Of a stretch of 64,000 bases of DNA, positions 46,223-59,075 are shown in pieces (the first letter of the stretch is position 1; each line of letters starts with the position of its first letter). Position numbers and translations under genes: made by a program. Origin of the DNA: Plectosphaerella cucumerina (lineage: Eukaryota; Ascomycota; Sordariomycetes; Glomerellales; Plectosphaerellaceae). The stretch lies in assembly GCA_020746995.1 (NCBI GenBank), contig JAGPXD010000006.1:2356001-2420000 (forward strand), in the 5' to 3' direction. A model generated the notes under the pieces. That model searched no databases. It was given only the letters and a program-made list of their open reading frames with translations, and was not told the origin of the DNA.

Positions 46223-48418
46223 TCGAGGACGCTGTCGTGCGACTACAGAGAGAAATGCAAGATGCCGACCCCGCCGTCCCCGCGACAATGGCCCGTTTTC
46301 TACCGCTGACATCGGTCGAGGGGCAGGGGCATGTCGGCAGATGTGGACGCTCCCGAGGGCGGGCAGAGACATGAAGCTATTCGCAGGAGGCCGACCCCGC
46401 TTTCGACTGGGAGACAGGTAGGCAAGTAAACTCGGACCACCAGGTGGTGCGCACGCCCGTTCGATGCCGATCGAGATGCGGACGCGCGATGGCAGCGCGC
46501 AGCCTCACCGCCAGCTCTACATGTGGGATGGGGGGGGTTTACGTGCGGCAGAGGTTCAGCAAAGTACCTGCTACTTGTGCGACTCTGAATAGCTTCAACG
46601 GGGTGGTTCACCTTCCTCTCTCTCCACAATCTTCTCGGCCAGAGGAAAAAAACCAAGGCAGAAAGGAAAACACTGACACGAGCAAACGAGCAGTCCTTCC
46701 ATCGCGCTCCGTCCGACCCGCTACGCTTGTCCCCTTCTCGCCATGGCGCCGCCCTCCAACCACTCACCACCCTTCACAGCCCGGTGGCAGGCAGGGATGG
46801 CCTCGCCACCCGTCACCTGAGTCCCTCGACGAGGCTGCCTGACCGCCACGGATCGCCCGCCAAGCTCTCCCGGCCGGGGTGTTTCTCTGACACTCATCAC
46901 AACTTGAGAACCTGCCTTCGGACATCACCAAGCGCCCACGGACTGCGCTCCGTTGAGTCGGCATCCAACATCCCCCTCCCCCTCCGCCCTCGGCAGCCGG
47001 CCGACCTCCTCATGCAAACATCGCCGGGGGGGGGGTTGGACGAAGAAAGGGTCCCACGGCGCTAACTTCCAAGGTTTCGGCTTCCCTTCTGCCATCTTCA
47101 TCCCATCTCTCTTCTTGTCCAGCGGGAAGACTAGCAGGGCGGACGGACGCTGGGCCACCCGACTGGCAAAATGCGAATTCACCCAGAGAAGCCCCTCCGG
47201 TCCCCTCACCGACCAGCCATTCCCCCTCCCCCAGTCGTCGTCATCTGAAGAAACGTCCATGCCCGTGCCCCCACCCCTTCTCGAAGCCCGCCCGCCGCAT
47301 CTCGATCGAATCGGGAAACCCTGCGTCGGCCTCTTTCCCTGCCCCGTCGATCCAGGGTCTTCCCGTCAACGGGCCTGCCAACCAACCCCTACCTGACTTC
47401 GTCTGTGTACGCGCCCGCTGCCGGCACCGGCCTCACCGAGTCGACAACCACGCACGCATAGACGGCGCTTCCGGGTCGTCCCCTGGTCTCGTGAGGCTGT
47501 CCGTCCACCCCCAGGCACTGGCACGCTTCCATCCTTCCCCCTCCAGTGACGTCGTTTTGCCCTCCCCCGCCCTCTCTCCGCGAGGGGCTCCCTGCGCCCT
47601 TGAGGCTGTCTAGGTGCATCCTGATCCTCCATGCACAGCTGTCAACCGGCCATGCGGTGCCGTTTATGGGTCTCCTCTCTCCACAGAGACCGTCTATCAA
47701 TGCCTCCTTGTTTTTGTGTTGTCCTTCTGTTTTTGGCATCATCCACATGGGAAGCTTCCAACCTCCCCTCCTCCCCCTCTCCGCCACTCTGACGACGGGA
47801 CCTCCCGATCCTCCGCGATAGTTGACAGCTCCCCTGGGGTTGCAGATCAGGGGGTGGCAAGCAGATCAGCGTCTGGACGATGCCCCTCATGTTCACCGTG
47901 GAGTTTTTCTCACCGGCCTCCTTCGAAGCGGTGTGCCCCTGGTGAGGCTGTCTCCGGATCGTCAGGTCCCCCGAGGGCCCGGAGGGGGGGTTCATAGCGG
48001 AACTCGGCGAGCAAGAGGTTGGATGTGTTCCTGCGGTCCCAGTTGGATCCTGCCAGCGAGAGGTTGGCAGGATTTCTGGGTTGAGGCTGTCGATGTATGT
48101 GTTGGCCGTCCATCTTACGATGTGAGTGAATTCTTGCGCCTCAACAGAGATAGATCTCGATCTCGATGAGGGTGGCATGTGGTGTTGAGAATTTTGCATC
48201 TCGAGAGGCTCTGGGGGGAAGGTCGTCGAATATTCGAGTCTGTTGAGAGGAAGCAGGCCAGCAACGTCGTTTTGCTTCAAGTTTGACTCTCCTAGAGTAT
48301 CCAACCCGGACGCTCACAGCTTGTTCTGAGATGATCGATTCTCTACACAGCTTACACTGCTTCAGCTTACACACACGCCATATGTAGACAATAATATACA
48401 GCCTGCTGCTTCCTCACA

Positions 48419-49348
48419 CTACCGCCTAGGCAACGGTGCCTCCCTCACAAACGTCAACGCCTCCAACGTCTTCCCCTCGTTCAGCGCCCACCCCGTAGTC
48501 ATATCCAACTTGCACTTCCTCTCCCCAACCCTCATCTTGACAAACCCACCCCCCGTCAACGCCCTTTGCACACCATAAAACGCCAGCTTCGAGTACCTCC
48601 ACGCGTCTCTAAACGGCAGCGTCATCAGCCTCTGCTTATCCTTCTCCCACTGCTCCTTCTTCTCCATCTTCGCCTTGGCCTCCGCCGCCTTGACCTGCCT
48701 CGCCGACGGCGCCGGGTTATACAGCGGCCGCGCGATCGACACCTGCTCCGGCGGCACCGTCATGATTGTCGACGACGTGCGGAACGGCAGGAGCGGCTTG
48801 ATCGCTATCTCGAGGTGTACCGGCGTCAGGCCCGGGTTGATCGTCGAGGGCGGGCCGCCTTTGATGAGGGAAGTCGGCACGGCGCGGATGGTCTTGATGA
48901 TATTTCCCGCGCCGAAGATGAAGAAGGATCCCATGCCCGCGAGGGCGAGAGATGTGGCCGTGTAAATGGGTGGGATGAACCAAGCGAGACCTTCGCTGCC
49001 GCTGGCGAGGTAGAAGTTGACACCTGCGCCGGCGTAGCATGTGAAGGCTGTTGACCAGGCGCTGAGTTTCATCCAGAAGTGGGAGGCTGATTCGTAGAGG
49101 AGTGTCGGGCCTGGGGCGCGCGCCAGCTGGAGGAGGACCGGGTTCTTGATGACGGTGCTGCTGACGGGGACGGCGCGGGGGCCAGATATCGGTGGCCGGT
49201 GAGGCTTTGCTGTAGATTGAACCGAAGAGGAGACGACGTTTTTCGGGGGGAGGGAAGCGAAGCCGCGGGTCGCGAGAAGGACGTAGGGTTGGAGAGACTG
49301 TCGTCTGCAGACGGGTCGGAGGACGAGCCCCCTCGCAGGTGCCGACAT
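48419..49348 (-). CDS. Predicted mitochondrial membrane protein, two transmembrane segments
   Basis: Intronless, 309 aa. The N-terminus is rich in Arg/Ser/Leu/Ala with few acidic residues (MSAPARGLVLRPVCRRQ), a typical mitochondrial import signal, followed by a Ser/Lys/Pro-rich stretch. Two hydrophobic segments lie at about residues 95-115 (around FTCYAGAGVNFYLA) and 125-150 (around ATSLALAGMGSFFIF). The C-terminal half is soluble, with a charged helix rich in Lys/Glu. The layout resembles small fungal inner-membrane proteins of the TMEM223/TMEM70/TMEM186 kind that assist respiratory-complex assembly, but this resemblance is weak and the function is not assigned. Confidence 0.8.
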   Translation of the reverse strand: MSAPARGLVLRPVCRRQSLQPYVLLATRGFASLPPKNVVSSSVQSTAKPHRPPISGPRAVPVSSTVIKNPVLLQLARAPGPTLLYESASHFWMKLSAWSTAFTCYAGAGVNFYLASGSEGLAWFIPPIYTATSLALAGMGSFFIFGAGNIIKTIRAVPTSLIKGGPPSTINPGLTPVHLEIAIKPLLPFRTSSTIMTVPPEQVSIARPLYNPAPSARQVKAAEAKAKMEKKEQWEKDKQRLMTLPFRDAWRYSKLAFYGVQRALTGGGFVKMRVGERKCKLDMTTGWALNEGKTLEALTFVREAPLPRR

Positions 49349-49781
49349 TCTGCTTGATGTACGGTGGGGGGAGCTCTATAGCTGGTACAAAGCCCTGGGG
49401 CTATGGAGGACTTCGGTTTTGAGAAGCCTGCGCCGCGCAATGGCTCGGACAAGATCAGACCACAAGAAGAATGTCGTGGGCTGCAGAAGTGAAGCTATCC
49501 AAAAAAGTCCCGTCGCGACTTTGAGGACCCACCTGTTACACGATAAGATAAGCGTCAGGTCTATCACGACGTGGAGCACCAACATCGTCACTACTCTTCA
49601 AATTAAGTACCACCCGCTGTCTCGAATATCAAAACCAACTCATCGCTAAACCGCCTGGTATCGCGAAAGTGGAAGACAAGCCGCCATTCTAGAACGATGT
49701 CCTTTTCCCGCCATCAAACTCCCGACTCGCTCTCGCGCAAGGAGCTCGGCGAGCGCCTGTGAGCAGCAAAGCACCAGCCCA
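49349..49781. other. Intergenic, 433 bp
   Basis: Promoter of the mitochondrial protein gene and 3' flank of the CoA-transferase gene (both minus). AT-richer than the neighbours; nothing else recognised. Confidence 0.55.
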
Positions 49782-51610
49782 TTACTCCTCCCACACCATA
49801 CCCCCCTGCTCCTCCCAGTGATCCCAGCTAGCGGCGTCGTAGCCATTAGGCCTGGTCGCCCTGACATGTCCGACCACGGCACCATCAACAGTCAGAGCCT
49901 CTTTCGGCCACCGCACCTCTGCTTGGAAGCCCTCGCTCCAGGCCGTCTGCATCATGTCTTCCGAGAACAGCACGGGGTGAAGCCTGCGGATGCTGCGTAG
50001 AGCCCGGCGCCCCACCTCGTCCACGGAATCGTGATGCCTCAGCGCGAAGAAGGCTGGGTCGTGAAGCTTGCGCAGGCGCGCCTGGATGTCGGGGCTGTGC
50101 GGGCCCAGCCGGAGGAGGAAGAGGTTGTACTGGACCAAACTCGTGCGGCACTCCCAAGACCCTCCCAGAGTCGCTCGGCGGTAGAGTCCAACCATGGCAG
50201 ATAGGCAGCCCAGGGCACCGGTGCCGTAGTCCGACATGGGGAAGGGGGGCACGACTGGTGCGTCGAGCCCCATGAACCGGCCCTGTTCCCAAGCAACGCC
50301 GGTCGCGCAGTCGGCGATCTGCTGCCAGCCCGGACGACCTGACCACTCGGCCTCGGCGGCAACGTCGGTGCCGGTTCCGCCAAAGCAGTCTTCCGCAACG
50401 TGAACGAACCCCTTGCTCCGTGCCATCGCCAGCTCCGTCAGCCGCTGCCTCCCGTATCCCAGGCGATCAAGAGATCCGGGTCGGTAGCCATCGATGACGA
50501 CGTCGGCCGAAGTGAGGAGCAGGTCAAGGATCTGCCGGTCTTCGGGCTTTCGCAGGTTCAGAGAAGTCGTGTGCTTTCCGGTGTTGACGTCGACCTGGAA
50601 GAAGGGCACGTCCGGGAGGTCGGGCGAGGTGACCTTGATGACCTGGGCGCCATGCGCGGCAAGGGAGCGGCCGATGGTGGGACCTGCAATGACCCTGCAA
50701 AGCTCGACGACGCGCACGCCGCGGAGGCAGTGGCCCGAGGTCAGGCCCGCGTTGTCATGGCCGTCTCGCTGCCCGAAGGGCGTGGGAGGTGTGGTTGCCT
50801 CGAGCGATTGGACGGTAAACGGCGGAAGCGAGAGCAGGGCTTTTCCATGCCGACTCTCCCGGAACTGCTCCGATTTGAGTACGGGGATACCAGCCTGCCC
50901 TTCCTTTGCGTTCATTTCCTCCAGCTCGGCCACGGTGAAGCGCTTAACCGCGGCTTCGACGGTGGCGATGCAGGTTTTGTAGTCCTGCATCATGGGGTCG
51001 AAGGCGGGCAGACCAATCATGCGCAGCGTCCTGCTCGCCTCGAGCGAGCCGTGGATGTGGTAAAACTCGCCGGGCGTCTTGGTTTCGTATAGATTGGCAG
51101 AGAGCCTCCTGTAGAGGATTGACTGTGCCTGGTTGAGATCCGTGTCTGTTGCGTATTGGTCAGCCTCCGAAACCCCTTCGTTTGCGGGCAACTGCCCGTT
51201 GACGTGCCGCACGTACCCGTGATCTTGTCCTTAACCCGTGGGTGGGCCTTGTCCATGCCGTCAATGGTGCAGAGGTACGCAGACATCAGGAAGCAGGCGG
51301 CTTTGGCCATGTCAATTTCAATGGATCGGGCTCTTGGACCCTGGCGGAGGTCGGCAATGGCGGCGGCCGCTAGGCCCTCCAAGGCCTTGATGGACGCAGC
51401 CGCTTCCTGCTCCTTCAGCGGACAGGGGAAGAAGATCTGATCACCGGCATGGGCATTGAAAGCCACATGATGGACACGGTCTGTGAACTCCTGCGGGATC
51501 TGGTCACCGCAGACGGTGAGCAGGGTGGCCAGGGCCTCTTCTGCGCCACGTTTGACCGAGTACTGGCCAGGAAGCGTCCTCTCATGAGAACCAAGGCTTA
51601 CGACCACCAT
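49782..51610 (-). CDS. Family III CoA-transferase (CaiB/BaiF type)
   Basis: Two exons, 51610-51217 and 51145-49782 (585 aa), 71-nt intron (GTACGT...CTGAC...CAG) joining KDKIT to DTDLNQAQSILYRRL. The first ~200 residues form a domain that includes part of the CoA-transferase fold; the diagnostic LRGVRVVELCRVIAGPTIGRSLAAHGAQVIKV segment starts near residue 240, with NTGKHTTSLNLRKPEDR and the VVIDGYRPGSLDRLG segment after it. Asp437 in MSDYGTG is the candidate catalytic residue that carries the acyl-CoA intermediate. The family moves CoA between carboxylic acids (oxalate, carnitine, succinate, racemases of 2-methylacyl-CoA). The substrate is not predictable. Start chosen at the first real ATG; the frame is open further upstream without an ATG. 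Confidence 0.88.
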
Positions 51611-51771
51611 GACGACGGTGGTTTCAAGAATTGCGGTAGGAGGGAGGGTATTGATGTCTGGCGGAGTTGTCCGGGAAGAAAAGGGGGGTAGTAAGGATCT
51701 GCTTGGGAGATTTGCTACAGCCACATCGTGGGAGGCTGATGCAAACTCGAAAGCCCCCCGGCGGGCAGCGG

Positions 51772-51779
51772 TATATAAA
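51772..51779. promoter_or_regulatory. TATA-like element upstream of the CoA-transferase gene
   Basis: TATATAAA on the plus strand, TTTATATA on the minus strand, 160 nt upstream of the CoA-transferase ATG. Better as a plus-strand TATA box, but no plus-strand gene follows closely, so the orientation is left open. Confidence 0.3.
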
Positions 51780-54700
51780 GCCTAGAACCGCGCGCCGCAT
51801 GTCCCTTCCAATACGGTGTGATTCACCAGGGTCCTTGCCCGTGATGTGGTAAATTGTGGGACGACGGTGAATCAAGGCGGCGGTCAATTGAGTTCGCCAG
51901 GGATGATGATGATTCACGGCCCTCCGAAGACTGATTCACAGGCAGAGCTCGGCTTCCGGCGAGGGACAGGGCCGTGGGGCACCGCATATGATATCTCACC
52001 TGCCGACGTGCCAGGGTTGCCTTGTATCATGGCCTGCTGAGGGCAGATGATCCTCTTCGTGTCCGGCCAGCCGTCCATTGCAGGGCATACGAGTCTGTTG
52101 ACCCATGGCGGGATCCTGACCAAGGAACGAGACTTCGAGGCCCGGTCCGGACCAGCACCGTGTAGAAGCATCACGAGGCAATTTTGTCAACTTTGAGTCT
52201 GGGCCTCGAGCCAGACAGGTCCAGGAAGGCCCCGGGTGGACGCCCGACAACGTGGTCTGTGGGGGGTCGAGATGATGGGCAGACGACGCCGACCAGACCG
52301 CACATCGGCCGGTTTGGCTCTGTGCCTGTGGCCTCGCACTAGAAAAAGCCTCCTCGTGTGGACGCGTCGACTCCCGGCCCGGACCAGATTCGGACTGACA
52401 AGGGGACGGTTCCCAACCCGGCGAATGAGCGGCGTCAAGGGCTTCTTCCAAAAGTGGCGAAGATGCCACCCCCTCCCCCCGTCTCTCAACGGAGAAGAAC
52501 AGGGAGAGGGAGACAAGAGGCGGTCAACCCATTGGCATGGGTCTCATCCCACACACCACGCGTCGGGCTTTGCTATCGAGTTTGCCGGCAGGCAGTCCGC
52601 GGCCGATCTCTGGTCAAGGTCAACAAGTGTGTGTGGTGGGTGGCGAGGCAAGGACGGCACCAGAAGAAGAAGTTGTCCTAGAACTATTCCGAAGACGACC
52701 GGAGTGTCACCGAATCATCATTGATAGTGCGCGTGTGTGGTTCGCGCCGCCTCGCCGGGACGGCGGCAGCGGGTGGCTCAATTGGGCGTGGGGGAGGCCT
52801 TCCCTCTGCCCGTGTTGACATCTGCCGAATGCTCTGTGGTCCCTCCATGGTGCGGCATCCGACTGCTGGCTCTGCTGTGGAGAGATTGTATGTAGGTATA
52901 AGCGAGGAGTGATCTTGAATGGAGGGTGAGTTCCCCAGGATTCGGAACCCGCCCACGTCAGTGAAATGCCCCGTGGGGAGTTCGTCAGGGGGGCGCGGGA
53001 GAGCAGCGAGGGAGCTCCGTGTGTTGTCTTCGTACGTCGGACATGGAGGCACAGGGTCTCTGGGTCTGCAATAGGAGACGAAGCAGAGACAGGTGAGAAG
53101 CGACACAATGGTCATGTGGCCGATGCCATTGTAGCATTGACAGCTCGGTCGGAACACCGAGATGAGGTGAAGTCGGTTGTGTTCCCAAATCGGTCAGCAC
53201 GTTTGGGGGTTTGGGGCTTGTTGCACAGCGGCCATTCGGCTGAGTCAGCATGCTCAGGGGTTCCTTCCTCAGTGTCGTCTACACCCAGTCGCACTTCCCC
53301 AGGTGCATCTTCCGATGACTTCCTTCCCCTCGGACAGCAGCCGGGTGCTCCTTCCGCGGGGATGTTTACTCGCTCTTGAGCGTCACTTCTCAATTTGCCT
53401 GTCCACAATCCTCCGAGCCGTCCAGCCTGCTCCCATGTTCCTTCGGTCGGGTGAAGAGATTTCTCCCATCCCGCGCGCCTCATTACATTACCTACATTCC
53501 CGTCCTTGGCTGACGAGACGTAGATTGTGTTCCTGGCCTGCCCAACATTCCCGTCGACATCCCACGTCACAAATTCCACAGCCTGACGGTCTGATCTCGC
53601 GATGCCTCCTCGCCCACGCTCTGCCATGCCTCTCGTCGACACCCCTTCTTGACGACTGAAAGAGCACAGCGTGCATGGTCGCTCGCCTCGTATCATCCAT
53701 TCATCGTATCGTGCCCCGCGTCATCACCGTGGAAGGGCCACCACGTCGCGTTTCTTCTTCTCGGCCATCCAGTTCTGAGGTCGCACAACTTTCGCCGAGG
53801 ATCGAATCACGACCGCCGTCGCCGCCACGCTCGATTCTCACTGGCGCAATATCCGGCCGCATGTGAAGGCAAGCCGGGCGCGTGATCAGCCTGGCCGCTT
53901 CACCGACAATGCGGGCGGCTCAGTTATCACGAATGACGTGCATCGCAGCGCAGCACCGGCCATTGACCGGTCTGCCAGGGGGGTGGAAGCCAGCCGTGGG
54001 AATCAATCTTTCTTCCACGATCGCGCTATGCTGTCCGGTCCCTGGATGACAGCAGACAGCCCCGACCCTTTTCTCGGCAGCCGCTAATGTGCGCCATTGC
54101 ATATGCAAATCTGCGTTGGCTCCTTCGTTCTCGCGCTCCCGCATGGCCACGGTCAAGACATGCCCCGCGCGCCTGGCTCTGGACGCCCGCCTCAGGTGGT
54201 GACGAGGGGGCATGGATATGCGCGCTCCGTCAGCCCGGGTGCCATCCGCACACCCTCTCCGGGACACCCAAGTCCCTGTGTGCCTCTTTGGCCCGGGGAC
54301 CTGAAATGCTACTGCAAGACGATGCCGACTGCAAAGGATGACCGGGCCGCCTGCTAGCCCACCGCCGGACGCGACTTGAGGAAACTCCAGCGAGCCGCAT
54401 CCCCTTTAAGCATCGCCATTTCAACAACTCGTCATGGCCGTGGCTCGCGCGAAGGGACCACGCACGGTCCGAAAGATTGCATCTGCGACTCTGGATATGG
54501 GCCTCAGACATATTCCCGGGGACCCGGGCACCCGATCGGAATTGCTGTGAGGGGTCGAGACGGCCGAGGAGGGGGCTGGATCAAAGCATCGAGGTTCCGC
54601 GGCGACGACAGGAGAGGGTGGCCTGTCTGTCTGGCCTGGCCCGGTCGTCGACACCACCTTCGGTGCCCTGCCGCCCCCCCTCCCTCTCGCCCACCCCTAT

Positions 54701-55604
54701 TCTTCACCCATCACTCGAGGCTCGAAGCTGCCGCCACCACCGCACAACTCACACGGAGGCACCCGTTTCCGCCGGCTGAGGCGAGCTTCGACCATCCATC
54801 ACGCTCTGTTCAACGTCGAGGCCCTCCTCCACCCTGGTACCGTAGACAAACTCCCAAGGTGGTCGCGCCCCGCGAAATACTGAGCGACAGCACATCGGAC
54901 GATGAATCCGCACTGCCAGACCTCTTGGGTACCTTGTCGCTCTGCTGGACTCGTCTGTCCGTGACCCGAATCTCCCTGCCTCTCTTGTTGATACCCAACT
55001 CTCGTCAGCGAAGCCGACATTCTCATCAGCCTGAAGTCCCCATAGCACCGTCGCGCCCGTGTCTCGTCTGCTCTCGCGACGGCTACCCAACTCCGCCGCC
55101 GCCGCTGCTGCGCGAGGAGGTACCTTCAGGTTCCATGACTCCAGCCTCGTGCTTACTTACTTGACCAGCCAGGCCCCCCATCCGATGAGAAGCCGTTCCC
55201 AGATCTTCTCATCTTCTCTCGTTCCCCTTCCGCATCCCTTCAACCGCGAGACGTTACGACCGCTTGTCAGGAACTGCGCCGTCTCGTCTCGCCACGGGGC
55301 AGCCGCAGCCGAGCCACCAACACACCGGGGCGTCATCAGCCGGGATCGGGTCTTTTTGGTCCTCATCCAGAGACGACAGCTCTCCGAGAAGGAGAAAAGA
55401 CAGTCGCCTCTTATCCGGACTGGTTTCCAAGATCTCAGCACCGACAGACCTGACACAAGGGAAAAAGCCGCCAGGGGGCGGAGCCGAAATCCGTGGCTTT
55501 CATCCTGGAGACCAGGCCGCACTTCTTCACGTCTCCTCACTCTGCCCGTCGTCGGATGCCGGACGCGCCGCTTATGAACTGTCGGGTGGTGCATCACTGC
55601 CATC
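51780..55604. other. Intergenic, about 3.8 kb, no supported gene
   Basis: Upstream region of the large Zn2Cys6 gene. Open frames on both strands (for example 53112-53696 minus, 54376-55164 plus) have no recognisable domain. The last kilobase is CT-rich on the plus strand, which fits a long 5' leader. Confidence 0.5.
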
Positions 55605-58600
55605 ATGACTCGGCCAAAGGTGCCCGCCGATAAGCGCATCAGGACGGCCCAGGCCTGTGAGACCTGCAAGCGTCGAAAACAGAAGGTCAGCCCATCTTCT
55701 TCTTCTCTATCGCCATGCCCTTTCCATAGTATCACCACCTCCATATTGCTGTATCACCGCGCACCCTCCTGTCCCGGCACGTTCTGCTTGTTGTCCTACT
55801 CTGCCCACGACTTCCGATTGCCTTCTCCGCGCACACTCAGGGACATCTTGTGGGAGGCCCAGACACTCTCCGACTCCGTTCTTGAGCCGCACCCGCATCC
55901 GCTGCCGTCGTCGCGCCGCTTCTAGCTTCCCTTTGCAGACCCAACAAGGCAGATTGCCACGCCCTCGGAGCTCACACTGCATGACGATATCGCCGTGGTT
56001 GCAGCCTGGCCACGAGAGGCTACGTCTGTCTGAGCTGCAAGCCACCAGGCTTACACAAACGGACATGGACGAGAACTACACTTTTTCCTAAAGATTACCC
56101 TCTACCTCAGACTGCCTGATTGTTCGGCAGTACTTGCTGCCTGTTTTTTGCTGTCGATCAGCCCCTGATTGAGCACGCCTCCGGCACTGCTTCATGCTCC
56201 CCTGTTCGACTGCTTCGCAGAACTGACCCATCTGCTACAGTGCAATGGCCATCTCCCATGTAGCACCTGCACCAAACGAAACCTCGACTGCGAGTATGTT
56301 CCGACCAGCGCCGGCGGCAACGGAAGCGGCAACGGCCGCGAGCTTGACGACTCACCTTCTGTTCCGGCAACGAAGCGGCGGCTTATCGACCCCATCATGT
56401 CGGCCAAACCGCCCAAAGTCTCGCCTCTACTGCCCACTGCCCTTCCCGCTGTTCAACCACTGCCAGCGCCAATGAACCCCAGCCCCCGGCGTCACAGTGT
56501 CGTGGAGAAATCCAGGGTGTCCTTTGACAGCAAGCTCTCGGCAGAGCCTGATGGCGAGCTTGATGTACCCGATCAAGACTGCGAGCCGTACTCGAGAAAC
56601 AGCACCTGCTCAGGGCCGGACGAGGAGACACAGCTGCTCCAGTCCACGAGGATGCTGCAAGATCCGACCGGGAGACTGCGTGAGAACCGGCGCTCTGGCT
56701 AGCAATTGCTCCGCTGACTGCCCAGCAGTATACGTTGGCGATTCTGCGTCGCTTGCGTATCTCCAGCTCATCAGGATCATCGTCCAGGCAAGGACGGGCA
56801 CCAACAACTTCACTGAAGATCCCAGCCGACACAAGATCCTCGAGGCGACGACCGAGACCCTGCCACACTTCAAGCCCCAGATTTTACCCGACAAGGAGAC
56901 GGCGTACTGTTTGATCGATGCCTTCTTCACACACGTGAGCGGGATCTCCCCGAAGCAGACAGTCAAGCGCTAAACGGTATTTAGACAAATGGCCTCGTCG
57001 AGGTAGTCAATCGGAGAGACTTCGAACTGTCGGTCGAAGCCTGCTATGCAAAGCCGCTCCATGCGCAGTCTTCCTTCCTCTGCCTGCTGTACCTTGTCTT
57101 CGCCATCGGAACAGTCATGGGCACGCCTATGCCTGGGACACGCGAGGAGGAGGTCTTCAGGGAGATCCGCAGCCAGACCGGCCGAGAAGAGCACTTCTTT
57201 CGAACCGCGAAGTTCTTGGGGGACCCCGTCTCAGGGTTCGAGGATGCAGACTTCTGGTCGGTCCAGGCCCTGTCGCTCATGGCAATCTACATGCTGGCCA
57301 TTTCAAAGCGAAATGCGGCTTATGCATATTTTGGTAAGTTTCCACGCAACTTGCTCGAACCTACCGGATGTTTACAATCGCAGGCATGGCAGTCCGGTCG
57401 GCATTCGCGCTGGGTCTTCACAGGGTCCACGAAAACCATTCCATCTTCTCCAGCGACGACGTCAAGCTAAGAAGGAACCTCTGGCGGAGCCTCTTCGTTC
57501 TCGACCGGTTCCTGGCTGCATCCCTCGGCCGCCCTGCAGCAATCTCAGAGGATGAATGCTCCGAACACGCGCTGTTCGTCTTTGAAAAGGACGTGGATGG
57601 CAATCTGGTCAAGATCCCGGACCCATTCAGCGGCCTCGGCGCAGCAGTAGAGAGCTGTCGCATCATCGGCAAGATCTTGAAGAAGATTTACGCCCGCCGG
57701 CGCATCTCGCTTCGCCTTGCCAAGGAGATATCAGAGCACTGCGAGACGTGGGCCAGCCAACTTCCCCCGTCTCTGGACCTCCTACGCATGCCCATCGAGC
57801 CGTTTGATGTCCCGGCGTCCGTCGCAGCGCTGCACGTCAGCCTGCTGTATGCCCACTCTGTGGTGCTCCTGACACGGCCCTTCTTCATCTGCCTGCTGAG
57901 CAAGGTCCACAATGAGAGAAGCGGCCACAAGTTGCGGGACCCCAGGTGGCACAACAGAATGGCCAAGTATTGCGAGGCATGCTTCCTTGCCTCCAACCAC
58001 ACGATTCATCTCGTCCACCGGGCGTACGAGGGCAGGTATCTGCCTCGGCGCAACCCTTTCGTGACGTGAGTTCCGTTGGAAGATATTGAACTTTGACATG
58101 CTCCGATACTGACCTGACCCGGTAGATACTTCTTGTTCGCGGCTTGCCTTATCATCCTGAGCAACGAGTTCGGCTCCGTCTACGCCAATCCAACATATGC
58201 ACAATCCATCCAGGCGTCTATCGACATCATTCGATACTGTTCCGAGACGGACATTCAGGCGGAACGATTGCTATACATTCTACGCACCTTCTGCGACGCA
58301 GTGACCTCTGTCAGATCCGCCGGCGATCCTGCCGCGCATGCGATGCCAGGGGCAGGGTTAAAGGAGCCCATGGCTAGTTTGTTCTCGCCGGCATCGAGAA
58401 AGACATCCTTCACTCATTCGGCTTCAGTCAAGGCCATGTCGGCACGAGGTATCATGCCAACGCCAAGCACCATCATGACGGGGGGCGGCTCGATGTACTT
58501 GCCTCACGGGGCTGGCGCATCCCCGGCCAGCAGTGGGGCTGTCAGCAGCGGAGAGGTCGATGCCACCGACTCCCTTGGGGGACATGACGGCGAGTTGGAC

Positions 58601-58843
58601 TTTGAGAGCTTCTGGGGCAACAGGGGCAGGGGACCGGCGCCGCTCATCGTGAGCAATACCCCAGGAGGGTCCATGCAGCCAGTGTCTCAGTCGTCTCCGA
58701 CGATCTTGCCGAGCGTGACGATGAAGAGCAGCGTCACGTTGCCATATCCTCATACTGGACCCAATGGAGGCGGAGGGCATTACCAAGGGGGCGTTGCAGG
58801 GCCTCCGTTCTTCGCACCAGGGCAGTATCCCCGCCGGGAATGA
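55605..58843 (+). CDS. Zn2Cys6 transcription factor with Fungal_trans domain
   Basis: Six exons: 55605-55685, 56241-56679, 56729-56934, 56985-57333, 57384-58065 and 58126-58843 (824 aa). Intron 1 is 555 nt; the others are 49-60 nt. Joining exons 1 and 2 gives ACETCKRRKQK to CNGHLPCSTC, a complete zinc cluster with cysteines at 18, 21, 28, 34, 37 and 44. The middle region (about residues 250-520) is the fungal-specific regulatory domain, with YFGMAVRSAFALGLHR and the LRRNLWRSLFVLDRFLAASLGRP segment. The C-terminal ~150 residues are Ser/Gly/Pro-rich, a likely activation region. Exon 3 could also start three nt earlier (alternative AG). Its stop lies 232 nt from the end of the convergent dioxygenase gene. 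I do not recognise a named orthologue; relatives regulate metabolism or hyphal growth. Confidence 0.92.
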
Positions 58844-59075
58844 CAATGGGCTTCAGATCCTGGGCAGGGGACTTTGGGAAAGTGGCAAGAAGTGTTTGTG
58901 ATGATCGGTGATACCCCGTGGAAGCGCCTCCATGACTGGCCGCCGCTTCACGTCAGCATCAGGCATGCTTCAAATTTCTATCGAGAACGGGCGCTTGCCG
59001 CCGCGTATACCATCTACTTAGCCCCCGGGACAGCTGCGGTCACCGTGAACGCCAGACATTCAGCCACACCGTGTA

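Larger units (their letters stand above)
38919..48418. other. 9.5-kb stretch with no supported coding gene
   Basis: The long 5' region of the LRR gene lies at its left end, with a strong minus-strand splice-donor sequence (first intron base 39850) that suggests a 5' UTR intron. Elsewhere, open frames occur on both strands at similar lengths, are Pro/Ser/Arg-rich, lack recognisable domains and show no convincing spliced continuity; the longest are 39183-40205 (minus), 40605-41480 and 44712-45833 (plus). Homopolymers and microsatellites (G11, C19, GGTCTT, AAAG, GGTC) are concentrated here. I found no transposase, tRNA or rRNA. Confidence 0.55.
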
